Origin: Limnephilus marmoratus
Lineage: Eukaryota; Arthropoda; Insecta; Trichoptera; Limnephilidae
Direction of reading: 5' to 3'
Assembly (NCBI GenBank): GCA_917880885.1
Contig: OU862909.1
Coordinates: 32,858,405 to 32,922,404, forward strand
Length of the DNA stretch: 64,000 nt
In this document: piece after piece, positions 1 through 11,350 of the stretch
How the letters are laid out: each line of letters opens with the position of its first letter
Position numbering within the stretch: the stretch's first letter is position 1
Translations under genes and position numbers: made by a program
The notes under the pieces: generated by a model
What the model saw: the letters and a program-made list of their open reading frames with translations, nothing else
Databases searched by the model: none
Told to the model about the DNA's origin: nothing

Positions 1-125
1 AGTTTAACGTTCGTTTGGTTTATTCGTTAATTATTTGTTCTTTTAGTTTATTTGTTAATTGGTAAACAATATCGGCGACACCCGGAAGCGCAGACCCACA
101 TAGTAAAAACAGCAGATAGCACAGG
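1..125. repeat. Dispersed repeat, copy 1 (truncated by window start)
   Basis: Nearly identical to 7641-7770: both begin AGTTTAACGTTC and end with CGGAAG, CAGACCCACATAGTAAAAAC and AGCAGATAGCACA. The other copy has a small internal tandem expansion of TTTGTTCTTTTAGTTTATT. Class unknown; no coding content. Confidence 0.75.
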
Positions 126-1735
126 GTTTCGCTAATATTGCCATAATTAATTAAATATTACAATTTGAGGTTTTACTTTTTCAGTTAAAAATAAAAATAA
201 ACATTTTTAATTTGCTGCCAAAACAAGTTTGTTAGTGACGTCACGCCGACCAACATGGTTTACAACCATCTTCTCAACCATTAGGTTTTCTAAATCATAA
301 TGTGGAATGATAATAATAAATTTAAATTACACTTTTGGCACGATTATGAGAATCAAAAAATAAATATTATCTTCCACGCATTTAAATCATTTTAACGGTA
401 TCCATAGTTAGTAAAAATGACCGTACTCTTCTTCTTCTAACCCTCGTAGCGAATGGTAACTTTAGCACAATAAAGACATTTAAATAATATGTTCAAATTT
501 ATCCTGTGCACTGAGATATTCTTTTTTCAATTGCGTAAATTTTTGTTATTATTTTCCACGAAATATTGGAATGCTAGGCGGTAACAGATTGATCACATGA
601 CATTGAATCTCATTTAATTATAATATATGTACAGCAAAAACAAGAAAATTACATTGAGAACATATTTAAATGTAAACGTAAATGATATTTATTCACTATC
701 ATACTACCGAAGCCTTGAGATTTATCAGTCTGAGACACCTCAAAACATTCAGAAAAGTGACACTGGAATATTTTAAACCTCTTTTTATGTTTTTTGCACA
801 CGCCATAATAACACTAATTGAATATTTAATACTGTAAAGGTTTCTCTAATTTTATTATACAAGTTTTCGTGAAAATGTTCGAAGAATTTATAGGCATTTT
901 ATTAATCGAACTAAATCAATAAATGACGTTTTATTAAGCTATAAAGTTTAATAAAAACACTAAAAAATTTCTTGTCAGAAATGGCGTAGTGGTCAAATAA
1001 AATACTCTCCATTACGCGACTGACGCTCGTAAAAGAAAATAATTCATTTATAAAGATTTTTTATTGCTTTGTTAATATTTATGTAATTGGATGCACAATA
1101 AATAACAAGTGTTGATACTAGAGTGAGCGTAATAAATATATTTCCCCATAGAGCAGTTCGTTATTTATTTCAGTGAGAATGCTGCGTGTGCGCGAAATAA
1201 TAAAGTGCCACTGTCATTGATAATGGCACGAATAAAATCAAAAGAGACTTCTTCGATATGATAATCAGCTGGCGACTTGCCAAACTGCTAGTATGTATTG
1301 AGTGGTGTGTGCTAGGTACGCCACTGGAGATGCATCTGTTTGCAGTAAAGAACAAATCCTCGTGGGCGCTCTTTGTTCTCAGGCCTAGCGCAGGGGCGTG
1401 CAGCGGTGATGTTTTGGATGGACGCATATTGCAATTGCTTTGATGGCCCGGCGTTTGTTTACCTTTATGGTTTCATTGCATCACTCTACACGTCACCGAA
1501 ATAATTAATTAAAAAAAGTTTCAAATAAACGCGTAAAATAATTAAAGTATTTTAATAAGGTTTGCTGAAACGGTTTTTAATTATCGTGACACAATTCCAA
1601 GTATTTAATCCGCTAAATTATACACGTATGGCTTAAATTGGAAATTCACAAGAAAATCACGTGTGTGCGCGTTTCACTTGTCAAAAGTGCTAACGTTTAA
1701 CCCTCCCCCATGCCTCGGGCCTACTTGCAAATCCA
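126..1735. other. AT-rich non-coding stretch
   Basis: Positions 126-178 match part of the family also seen at 17880-18118 and 37425-37485 (GTTTCGCTAATATTG ... TTGAGGTTTTACT). A TGACGTCA palindrome lies at 236-243. The remainder has only short chance ORFs, and I see no gene. Confidence 0.4.
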
Positions 1736-1737
1736 AA

Positions 1738-3303
1738 TGAATGTTATATTTCTGAACGCATCGAAAACTAAAAACTATTTTCAAAGGTGATGAAGTACCC
1801 ATACTTTCAGATTTTATAATTCAAAATAAATATCTACATAATTTTTGAACTATAAAAATTTTGAATGCAAACTTGAGAAAGATTAAAAAAGTTTTATTAT
1901 AGATATTCTCCTTTTTGTTTTGGTGTTTTATCTAAAACAGAAACGGAGTTATAACGATTTCTGTGGAAAAAACACATTAGCTTGAAAACAAGCTTATTGG
2001 ACTTGACTGCTATTGTTATAATATTGTCACTTTACATTTTTTCTAACTAAAATTACTGATAAACGAATAAAAATAAAAACCGCACTCATTTTTCACTAGA
2101 CAAATGTATTATAAACGTTATCGTCAACTCACTTTTGTCGTTTCATGTAAAAATAATTAATAAAAAATTTCCAAAGTTTCATTTTTTTTTTTCAAATTTC
2201 GGTCAAAAACTTATGTTTCATAAAGGTGTACATTTGAATAATTTTGCGGTTTTTAAGATTTGAATATAAAGCATGATATTTTTTGTTTCTCACACCATTT
2301 CTATTATGGTAGTAAGGGAGACACAACGATATTCTATGAGACCTGTATGAATTGTACCGAAAACAGAACAAATTAGCCTGAGGGGTTAATTGTCGTGCTT
2401 TTCAGAATGTCGCAATACATAATATATTTCACCTGTTCCCTTATTGGAAAATGGCAGGTATATGGTCCTACCACTTTTGTTAACTTTATCTATGTTGCAT
2501 GGCCCATTTATGAGAAAAAAAAATTGTACGCTGCAGACACCGCACCACACAACTACCATGTAATAAAACTGATTTTTATTGATTTCCAGTAGCCGGTATG
2601 GCCTTGATAATACTCGCACCTACCCGTAAAAGTTGCTCTTACGATCGTGCAGGGCGGTTACAATGAGAAAGATTAATCATTCTCCGTACCAGCTTTTTAA
2701 AATTATAACTCAATATCGAATTTATTTCAATCCAAATTAGCTTTAATTTATACCTTCATCCTAAAAAGGCTGAAAGGCGTGATGATAAAACTATTAAAAT
2801 AATGTATTTTTGTAACTATTTTTTGATTGTAAATATTTATCATTTTTCAATAATGTCTAAATTTAATAAGAATGTTAAAAAAATCAGAAATATATTAGTT
2901 TGTAAGTGCGCAAATAAATACACAAATGGACCAATTTTCGTCAAGAAACACATTTACGTACATATTTTTTAATGATTTTATTGAAACTAAAATTAAAATT
3001 CTAAAATATGCCTTTGCTAGATAATGTATTGATTTATTTTACTGCATGATTATATTATTTGAAATGGGTGTGGTATAATACAAAATCTTTTTTGAAAATT
3101 TAACAAATCTGCCAACGACCTATGGAATAACCTTATTATACTAAAAATTAAAAAATTTCCTCAAAATTTATTACATGCGAATGCTAGATAAAAGAACAAT
3201 CTGTCGAAATCCATTTATAATTTTTTGTGGAAAAGAGTCAATACGTCTAAAATCTGATTTTAAAATGACATATTTCTGGTTTTCTCTGGTAATGCCCTCT
3301 TAA
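1738..3303 (+). repeat. Family G dispersed repeat, copy G1
   Basis: Long AT-rich repeat. Part A (about 1738-2395, from ATTTCTGAACGCATCG to CCTGAGGGGTTAAT) recurs at 43400-44215 and in part at 50095-50345 and, inverted, at 53285-53740. Part B (2632-3303, from GTTGCTCTTACGATCGTGCA to GGTAATGCCCTCTTAAG) recurs almost unchanged at 31259-31936 and in diverged form at 44615-45115. The A-then-B order is kept in two copies, so they are probably one element. No recognisable coding domain. Class unknown. Confidence 0.75.
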
Positions 3304-3817
3304 GTCGTTCTTTGTACTTCTCTTCGAAACAGTTTATAATTTAAAATTGCGAGAGGCTAAGGCAGGTTGATAACTTCACACAAATAGACAATAAATGCCT
3401 CAAGTTAAGGCTCTATGTAACGCTGGATTATATTGAAGGTGCACTTTAGGATATGATACCCTTATGAGAACCTCGACAAATAAAATAGTTTGTTAAGTGC
3501 GTACTTAAATATTTTATGCCTCGCCAAGTGGGCAGGACGTGCAGCCGCTGTATTCGTTTTGAATTGCCTGTTATTTTTAAAGCCTAACATATTCCTGGCG
3601 CGTTAAATTTTCATAATAAAACATTTAGTAGGTGTAATAATCACACCACTAACGATAAAGTGGCGTTTCTTAAATCCAGAACGACACAGTCCCATCTGCA
3701 TATCGGATAAGTGTGATGAGGAATATATATTCTTAATTATCTCTTTTATAAACAATTTGATTAGCTCCGCAGTCTATCCGTAGCATAATGAAGGAGCTAT
3801 CAACTACACTCTACTAA

Positions 3818-4255
3818 AATGTCCAAACTGCTCGCGATACTAGAACCAAAGGGCATAATCTCCTACTTATCCCTTTTGCTAAAACAACCTTTGGCCAAAG
3901 ATATTTTAGATACTTTGCAACAAAACTTTATAATACACTTCCACTGGCAATTAGACAAAACACAATGTATCTTAAATATAAATCTGACACCAAGTCCTGG
4001 ATTACCAGCCAAAATAGATCCAACATCAAAGATTATATCAAAACTAACTTATAAGTATTTATTTTTTCAATTTTACGTTGATGATTAACTTTTACTTGTA
4101 ATATTGTGTTATTATTAATTTGTACTTTGTATGTGTTATTATTATAAACTGCTCATGCTAAGCGCCTGCTCTCAACACAGGTTCTCTTAGTGAGACAGGC
4201 ATAGAATAAAACAAATTGTAACTCAAAACTAATAAAGATGAATAATAAAAATAAA
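3818..4255 (+). pseudogene. Non-LTR retrotransposon ORF2 C-terminus and 3' UTR (remnant)
   Basis: In the frame starting at 3821 the translation includes TRTKGHNLLLIP, FGQRYFRYFATKLYNTLPLA and ends DYIKTNL before TAA at 4052-4054. The motif 'RY-FA-KLYN-LP' is the usual tail of jockey/CR1-like reverse transcriptase ORFs (RLWNSLP). A stop lies directly upstream, so the copy is 5'-truncated. It is followed by an AT-rich 3' UTR ending near AATAAAAATAAAAAAAA. The longer ATG ORF in the overlapping frame (3819-4088) is a shadow of this remnant. Confidence 0.6.
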
Positions 4256-5440
4256 AAAAACAAGCGAAGTAATGAAGGCAATAAAGTTCAAACAAACGGA
4301 AGAATGAACACATGGCTTTTGCTAAAACATATTGTATGACTAGGAACGTACAACCGTACTATAATTCTTATGAAATAGACAAAGGTTAGGAGAAAGTAAA
4401 TCATTCAGTACTGTGATATTGGAGTATACCGATAGCTAAGTCAGACGGTGAGTAGTACTGTAGTAGGGTGGCAGGATGTGGGTGGTGGACACACTGGGCA
4501 CCCGTCACCGCCACCCGCCACCCACTATCTGTTAGTGCCGCTGTTATTGCAGCATAACGGGTGCTCAGTGCTCAGTGCCAGTGTTCAGTGCTCAGGCTCA
4601 GTCCTCACTGCGGCGCCAGCTCTTGTACGTCGTCACCGCTTTCTTTCTCTGTCGTTGGGTGGGAATCTGAAGGGGGTTAAGGCAACCCCTCCGCAGTGGC
4701 TTTTCATGTCGAGAAACGATTCGTTTTATTAGTTCTGCGAAGGGCCTTTCTCTTTTATTCCGGGATTGATTGTTCGCTATACTGTTGTTCCCTTGTCGCG
4801 TCTTATGACTCGTTTCGCATTATTATTATAGCTTTTTTTTTTATTTCGCGTAAATATTTCGCTAATTATTTATGGCCCCCGTCGGCGGGCCGTGGAGCGT
4901 AAACGGAGGAAACGATAATTGTGATTTATTGTTGCCTTTTTTCATTAAAACGGGAATAAAAAAGTATTGTTTCCATTGAGAATGGAGATGGCGGGAGCGG
5001 TTGTATTATTCCTCCCCTGTATCAAACGCGAAAGGAAAGGCTTGGATTTATCTGTTTTTCGTTAGCTCTGCTGTGGGATTAATAAATTAACAGTTTCAAA
5101 CAAAATTATTTATATCCTCTCTTCCGGAGGTTCATTTTTTCATTTCTGGAAAAGGCACCGCAAACTTATACACCGATATATCTGTTGTGATGAAATTATA
5201 CATCCAGCCCCTTTTCAATGATGACTTATTTACATGTTTTATGCTTTCATATGACACGAGGGAGCTATAAATTTTGACAAAGGTACTTATCAAACAAACT
5301 GATTCCTTGTTAAATAAAAATAACAAAACCCTACGACTTAAGACAGGTTTACGAAACATACCCATTTTAACGAATTTCTGTAATTAAGTCTAAAAATAAT
5401 GAAATTAAATATTTTTGAATGTAGCTATTACTTTGTGGTT
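4256..5440. other. Non-coding stretch with a local GC-rich patch
   Basis: About 4440-4730 is GC-richer (CACCCGTCACCGCCACCCGCC and similar) with short ORFs that resemble no family I know. The remainder is AT-rich. No gene supported. Confidence 0.3.
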
Positions 5441-5444
5441 ATCT

Positions 5445-5660
5445 ATACCTACCCACCCACTCTACACTAATACCTACCCACCCAATCTACATTATTATCT
5501 AGCAACGGCTCCACCCCTACCATAATAAACATTGTTCGAATCTGTCAAATTAGTATAAGCTTTCCCTGACGAAGGAACGTTTGTTCCGAAACCGGTCGGA
5601 TTTGCACATCAAATAAGTGGTTTATACAAAGTTGAAATATTTCATTTTTCTATAATGAAA
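5445..5660 (+). mobile_element. Penelope-like element terminus, family A (truncated)
   Basis: Almost identical to 26545-26755, which lies directly downstream of a GIY-YIG endonuclease remnant of Penelope type. Shared landmarks are the tandem CTACCCACCCA motifs, TAGCAACGGCT, CCTGACGAAGGAACG, TTCCGAAACCGGTCGG and AAGTGGTTTATACAAAGTTG. No ORF remains in this copy. It ends near the boundary with the SINE-like element at about 5705. Confidence 0.65.
5558..5607 (+). ncRNA. Minimal hammerhead-like ribozyme motif, family A copy 1
   Basis: Core CTGACGA at 5566-5572, one extra A, stem II GGAAC/GTTCC (5574-5578 with 5583-5587), then GAAA 5588-5591. Stem III would be the loopless palindrome ACCGGT, and the cleavage nucleotide C5597. 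Stem I begins TCC/GGA. This fits the small hammerhead variants known from Penelope-like elements. Activity is untested. Confidence 0.55.
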
Positions 5661-5704
5661 TTAAAAGTCAGGAGTTTTTTTTTACAATAGCAACACATAT
5701 AATA

Positions 5705-6003
5705 TCTTTATTGGATAACCAACACCTCTGCCATAGGTCACCCCAAGTGGTTCGCTACGTTTAGTGATTTAGCAGGGGTGCCCGGGTTCATGGGGTGAGG
5801 TTTGTCTAGATCTTGGAGGCGGATGACCAGGACACACTGAACCTAAGATTCCTACCCACCCCTTAAACCCTTTTCCTTCCCAGAACTCTCCTCTCCTTTC
5901 TTTCCTTAAAAAACCCCTCTACACAACTTCCCCAAAGATGACATAGGCCTGAGGAAAATTATTTTCCTCAGGGCCTCCTGTGTTGAGATCATGTAAAAAA
6001 AAA
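5705..6003 (+). mobile_element. SINE-like family H element, copy H1 (forward arm)
   Basis: Begins TTTATTGGATAACCAACACC, runs through GGTTCGCTACG and GTGCCCGGGTTCATGGGG, and ends with the hairpin CCTGAGGAAAATTATTTTCC and a short A-run. The last ~100 bp match the 3' end of the LINE at 59063-59499. Other copies: 6003-6672 (-), 43663-43984 (+), 51462-51925 (-), 58730-59590 (-, interrupted). Confidence 0.75.
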
Positions 6004-6672
6004 CACAGGAGGACCTGAGGAAAAAAAAAGAGTGTGCTTTAGACCACACGACTGAAGTAAAACTTCACTAACTTATATCTCACTCTCAACTTCCGTTCGC
6101 CTCGCCCGATCACACTTTTCATAACGCTCTCGTCATGCATTCACTAGCTTACTCCCCAAGTCAAACGTACGTAAAGGCCCGACCGTTCGCCTCGCCCAAT
6201 CACACTTTTCGTAACACTCTCATAACGCATTCACCAGCTTACTCCCCAAGTCAAGCGTGCGTAAAGAAGTTTTACTTAAAAAAATTCCCTCTGGGCCTGT
6301 GTCATATTTGGGATGCTGTGTGGAGGGTCTTTTTAGGGAAAGGAAGGAAAGGAAGTTCTAGGAAGGAAAAAGGTATGAGGGGTGGGTAGGAATCTGGGGT
6401 GTCGAGGAGTGACGGACGTATGACTCCATCCCTCCAGCTGCGGTGCAAGGCGATGGGTCAAGAGAGTCCGGTAGGAGAAATCAAAAGGTCTCCCTCAACC
6501 AGTATCATTTGATCCGGCCGGTGGCAAAAAACGCATCTACCGCCAAGACCTAGACAATCCTCGCCTCATGAACCCGGGCACCTCTGCTAAGTCACCAAAC
6601 GTAGCGAACCACTAGGGGTGACCTATGGCGGGGTGTTGGTTGTCCAATAAATGATTGCCCGCCTCCCAAATT
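6003..6672 (-). mobile_element. SINE-like family H element, copy H2 (inverted), interrupted
   Basis: Inverted partner of H1, starting within a few bases of its A-tail. On the minus strand it runs from CAATTTGGGAGGCGGG (about 6672) to the 3' tail. About 6030-6283 is a foreign insertion, splitting the tail (CACAGGAGGACCTGAGG at 6005) from the body. The 84-aa ORF 6135-6389 crosses this junction and is not a gene. Confidence 0.7.
6030..6283. mobile_element. Small inverted-repeat element nested in H2, with 90-bp duplication
   Basis: Bounded by CTGAAGTAAAACTTCAC near the left end and AAGAAGTTTTACTT near the right, which are inverted. Inside are two direct copies of about 90 bp (6093-6182 and 6183-6270), each starting CCGTTCGCCTCGCCC and containing CTTACTCCCCAAGTCAA. 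Non-coding; class unknown. Confidence 0.5.
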
Positions 6673-7640
6673 GAAGAAAGAAAAGGTTAGCACGATGGTA
6701 GAGCGAATGATTCCGATTTCGATTTTCGGTTGACAAATTGTTTAAAAAAATGAATAAAAATATTTAAAAATTTGAAAATTGGTGGTAATATTAAGTAATT
6801 AATAAAGAATAAGGGTTTAAAATGTGCTTGTAAACAGTGACGCAGCAAGGGTAACACCGCATCTCTTCAGCCGATATGTTTACCAAGTCTTAGATAAATA
6901 TCAGTGGGCCTATTAGGCAGGTCTATGGGCGGGAGGGTTCACAAGCTATCTCGTTAATTAACAGGATTCCTGGCCGATGTAAACTGAAGGTATACGGGGG
7001 GTATCGTGTCCTTTCAATTGGATTAAATATTATATCCTTGACCTGACCTTGGTAAACTATCGCACTAGGTTTATCCCTCAATTTCATCTACAAGGAATTT
7101 TCAATTACATATTTTAATTATATCTTGGTAGCGCCCTGCCCTCAGCTGTTCGAGGCACCATCTCATAAAATCTTGTAATGCGTCTACAGAAAATGTTTAA
7201 CACAGCCAGTATGTAATATGAACATTGTTAAAACCTACTTAATAAGATATTTCCTACACTCATTGCTAAAGCATCTTTATTGTGGAATTTATCTTTGGAC
7301 AAAGACTAAGTTTTGCTACAAGTAATGGTGTTAAAAGTTACATGTGTAAAAGCTCTTTTAACCTACGAGATTTAGAAATAAAAAAACTACGGAAAAAATA
7401 TTACCTACTGCATTTTGCCTTCTTAATGCAAGTGTCATACTTACGCTGTACTCTCATAATCAAAGATGTTCAAATACAGAAAGATATGCTATGGTATCCG
7501 CGCAACTGTCGCCGAACTACGCGCTAATTAGCGTAGTTTTCATACAAAGAGAATTTGTTAATTTCGTTGATTTTTTGAAAATGTGCATTAATATTGGTTA
7601 ACAATATATTTTGAATAAGGAAAGAATTTAGTTCATTTAG
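6673..7640. other. AT-rich non-coding stretch
   Basis: No repeat, RNA gene or supportable ORF was recognised. The 81-aa ORF at 7282-7527 matches no family I know. Confidence 0.3.
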
Positions 7641-7770
7641 TTTAACGTTCATTTGGTTTATTCGTTAATTATTTGTTCTTTTAGTTTATTTGTTAATTTG
7701 TTCTTTTAGTTTATTAATATCAGCGACACCCGGAAGTGCAGACCCACATAGTAAAAACAGCAGATAGCAC
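7641..7770. repeat. Dispersed repeat, copy 2 (matches 1-125)
   Basis: Begins AGTTTAACGTTCATTTGG and ends AACAGCAGATAGCACA. Contains a duplicated TTTGTTCTTTTAGTTTATT segment absent from copy 1. No TSD or termini are apparent. Confidence 0.75.
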
Positions 7771-8477
7771 ATCTACTTATATTTCAATATCTTTGCTCAT
7801 AATACATGTGGACTTGGCCTATTTTATCGATATGGTGAAATAGGCAAAGCCAAAATATATTATTTATTTATTGACTCTCCAACAGAATATGTCACATTAT
7901 AATTATTACATTAACTTAGATTTTGAATATGGTTATAGCCATGATTCCAATCAAAGGTGATCACACCATTAATCTCAACATTCCACGTATAGTTATAATG
8001 CATAATAATAGATTAAGTTAAAAGTAGGTATATAAAACAAAGAGGATCAAAATCAAATATTAGTAAATACATACATATATATTTACGTATATATGTACAA
8101 CACATAAATATGTATTTATACACATATTATAGAGCCAGTGCATAAGTAGGTGAATTATTCAATAACAATTACAAAGTGGCTCCAAGTGAGGAGATCGTCG
8201 GGCATAATGCAAATACAAGTTCCTTCTGAAGGAAGTGATTGAATTCGATGAGAGTTTATTATGAGAGTATAGCGTATGTATGAGACTAGCTTAATTAACA
8301 GATAAATAATCATTTGAAATAGCCTAGCCTTTGAGAATAGCCTAGAAATTCTTGAAAGAAGGAGCAGTGCTAATTTCAACGCCAACGTTCACCATTCGAG
8401 ATTGTTTGCCGTTTTAATCAAACAGATTTCTGTTTTAAAATGTAGCTATAACTTTGTGGTTATATCCATTATAAATA

Positions 8478-9349
8478 TGTGGCGACGCATTATCTTTCGC
8501 CTTCAGAAAGAACATCGAGAAACATCTGATATTCGCGCGGCGCTGGCACTTGCCTAGGTACCTACATATTATGCCGGCCGCGATGTACTTTGCTCGCCTG
8601 CCGAGGCCGTCACGATGAATTATAATATCGCCACCGCCTAGAAAGGTCTAGAGTTTACAAGCCGCCTGAATATTCGGCACCGCGTATGTTCCAGTACCTT
8701 CCAGTGTGCATATTGCCGGCGAATGGAACATTACTCCACCGGTCGCGCTGGTATATATAAAGCGACTAAACTCGGCGCTAGCTCAGTCAGTCTCACACTA
8801 ACCGTCGGTCAACAGCTCGTCGTAACAGATCTCCGCACAAGTGCTCCTGCAGTGCTCTACACATCCAGGGCAGCTTCCCGAGGTTCATCACCACGTCTCA
8901 GCTACAAGGCCCATCGTGCCTTCAGCTCCTGAGAACAGCTACATCCCGCGACTTATAAGGTTTGACGCCACCTTCAGTCAAGGGATCAGCTCACCACTTC
9001 ATGGCACCCCGAAGCCCACCGTGCTTCGCTGCCATGGAAACACGCTCCGCCTCGCGAGGACTACCTGCTGGTGGCTCAGCTCACCGAGCCACACACCGTT
9101 CATCTCCGCGACTTAAAGCGTCGAGCAACGGCCTGGAAGATAGGTCATCTCCACCGCCATGGTGTCGAGCAACTCGCTGACCTTCACCACACCATCTCCA
9201 TCACCTCCATGCGCCTGCAGCATCTCATCCACGGCACCCTGCATACATCATGTTACTGCTTTACCGATCTCGCTACGTAGCCCAATAAACGACTGACTCA
9301 TACTTCGACTTGACGCCTTTTATTTCTCGTTCTGTCTCCCGCTCCCTCA
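8478..9349 (+). mobile_element. Solo LTR, related in architecture to the TRIM LTRs
   Basis: 872 bp, beginning TGTGGCGACG and ending GCTCCCTCA, flanked by a 4-bp direct repeat AATA (8474-8477 and 9350-9353). It contains a TATA box (GGTATATATAAAGCG near 8751), an initiator-like CTCAGTCAGTC about 30 bp later, and AATAAA near 9282 followed by GACTGACTCA. The same order and the same GCTCCCTCA end occur in the LTRs at 56261-58346 on the other strand. GC-richer than its surroundings. The ORFs in it (8723-9280) are chance frames. No internal region remains, so it is a recombination product. Confidence 0.75.
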
Positions 9350-9361
9350 AATATATGAAAA

Positions 9362-9778
9362 AATATAACTTTGTTAGAACCACTTATATATTTTACTAGC
9401 TGGTACCCGGCATGCGTTGCTATGCCATTTAATAAAGAAATTGTTTTTCCCTGTTTGTCCCGAGTGGACCCGAGTCCACCGTACCGAAGGGACGAACGTC
9501 AAATGATTGACAGGAAAGTAGGTAGAAACGTTTGTATGGGAAAATGAAATTGTTGTTTTTACTATCTTCCACGCAATTTTTCCATATTTTCGCACCGTTT
9601 AAACCTTCCCTGGACTACGACAAATATTTCAAAACCAAAATCAGCTAAATCGGCTTAGCCGTTCTCGAGTTTTAGCGAGACAAACGAACAGCAATATATT
9701 TTTATATATAGATTAACGCTGACGTTTGCCATGAGGAAGGAAATAAAATATATAAGTGGTTCTAACAAAGTTATATTA
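9362..9778. repeat. Inverted repeat flanking an RTE-like fragment
   Basis: Left AATATAACTTTGTTAGAACC (from about 9362) is the reverse complement of GGTTCTAACAAAGTTATATT (to about 9777). Both resemble the AAGTGGTTTATACAAAGTTG end of the family A Penelope-like terminus, suggesting inverted Penelope ends around 9395-9713. Confidence 0.5.
9395..9713 (+). mobile_element. RTE-like non-LTR 3' fragment
   Basis: Starts ACTAGCTGGTACCCGGCATG and ends with GTTCTCGAGTTTTAGCGAGA, AACGAACAGCAATATATTTT and TATATAGAT. This layout is common to short RTE-type 3' ends in insects. Related copies: 38420-38733, 52807-53214, 55600-55960 (-). Non-coding. Confidence 0.55.
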
Positions 9779-9779
9779 T

Positions 9780-10200
9780 TTAATTTATTTAAAAAGGTTT
9801 CTGTTTGCAGTTGATTTGAAGGTATTCATGGTATGGTATTTGATGGTAGGTTCATCAACAGATCAAGCCAGGTCAAAGAGTTAAGTTCTTATTTACGTAA
9901 TCTTCGTGATCAACAATCCGGAGGATATCGGCGCATCATTGGCTAAAGAATGCGAGAGATTGTATCTGATTTACAACCACCGCGAGAACATTTTTGTGAT
10001 TAACTTAATTACAATACAATACGCAGGTAATTGGTCGTTGTAACGAACTTTCAAAGGGAAAGGTATTTTAATTGTAATTACAGAAATTTTCCAATAATTT
10101 CTCTACGAGAAAATGCACGATGTTTTATATAAATTAGCGTATCGAAAATGATTATTTATATGCAAGTTGACATGGAAAATGTGGGCATATTTGAAAAGCA
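9780..10200. other. Stretch without recognised features
   Basis: AT-rich, no supportable ORF, no repeat matched elsewhere in the window. Confidence 0.25.
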
Positions 10201-10204
10201 AGTA

Positions 10205-10760
10205 ATAAGGAACTCCAGTGAAAAATATTATGGCTTTAAAAAAATATGTTCATGTAGACCAATAAACGCTGATTCTGAATATATAAGTTTTATTTAATAA
10301 TATTAAACTGCTCATCGCGTCGTGACGTCACCGTAAAGTCATGTATGGGAATGTAGTTATGACACAAGCCATCGTATTAATTTATTCGTTTATTAACATA
10401 CTGTTTATAGAGATTTAGTTGTTGTGTTTATTGAAACTATTATTGAAAATATTCAAAAACTACTGCACAAAAAAAAATAGTAATGCTACTCTAGGGAGAA
10501 TACTTCGAACACCGAATTTCAAAATGGCGGCAGTTGATCAGCTGATTGCATGATCTCATAGTAACTTTTCAGGAGTGATGACGTCACACGATTCACTACA
10601 CATACGGTGGTTTTCGGGGGATCTTGAAAAATTAAAACTTTGACAATTATTTTAACTATTAAAACTAACTCAAAAAAATATATGCAGTTATTTATGTTAG
10701 AAGGTCATTTATTCTTTAAATTTTTTTTTTAAAAATGGACTGGAGTTCTCTATTGCCTAA
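10205..10760. mobile_element. Candidate TIR element with two CRE-like palindromes
   Basis: Short inverted ends GAACTCCAGT (about 10210) and ACTGGAGTTC (about 10740) flank roughly 550 bp of non-coding DNA that contains TGACGTCA at 10323-10330 and 10579-10586. The inverted ends are only about 10 bp, so the call is tentative. Confidence 0.35.
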
Positions 10761-11155
10761 TAAACGATGGTAATTTACGCTACGAACCTACCCATACGAG
10801 TTTGTTGTAAAATCTGTGCTTGGCTGTTACATATACAGATGCAAAATATAAACAAAAAATAAAATCATGTATTTTGTATATTTATGTACGAGTATATACG
10901 CAGTCAAGTAGGTACCTATGTAATCAAACTTACCAATTTCGCTTGTCAGTGCGTGATATGAAATATTCCTCCGTAAAGTAATAATGATTTACATAATTGG
11001 AACTGTTCAATTCCGACAAGATACCAAACTATTTTATTTTAATAACAAATCAACGTGTTTTTTTTTGTTTAAATTTTTGATCTGTCAAAAAATGAAAGAT
11101 TTAAATCTGAATCATTATTTGGCAATATTTGTTTTTGGTAGGCAATGAATACGGT

Positions 11156-11350
11156 ATTTTCGTTATTTGTTTTTGGGGTTTTATGCCGTGTTGTGCTACC
11201 TCCTTCTTTATCCAACGTTTCGGACAGCGTTGCAGTGTCCATCATCAGGGCAGATCCGACCGATGTATGGACACTGCAACGCTATCCGAAACGTTGGCTA
11301 AAGGAGGTAGCGCAACACGGCATAACACCCCAAAAACAAATAACGAAAAT
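11156..11350. repeat. Palindromic Penelope-like terminus, family C copy 1
   Basis: Left arm from ATTTTCGTTATTTGTTTTTG mirrors the right arm ending in CAAAAACAAATAACGAAAAT. The arms are about 85 bp with scattered mismatches around a short centre. A hammerhead-like core is intact on the minus strand of the left arm only. A related palindrome is at 54472-54674. Overlapping ORFs (11129-11410) are translations of the palindrome, not genes. Confidence 0.7.
11206..11256 (-). ncRNA. Minimal hammerhead-like motif, family C copy 1
   Basis: Minus strand: CTGATGA (11248-11242), one extra T, stem II GGACA/TGTCC, then GAAA and self-complementary ACGT with T as cleavage nucleotide (between 11214 and 11213). 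Stem I is weak in this copy (CC/GG). Confidence 0.45.
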
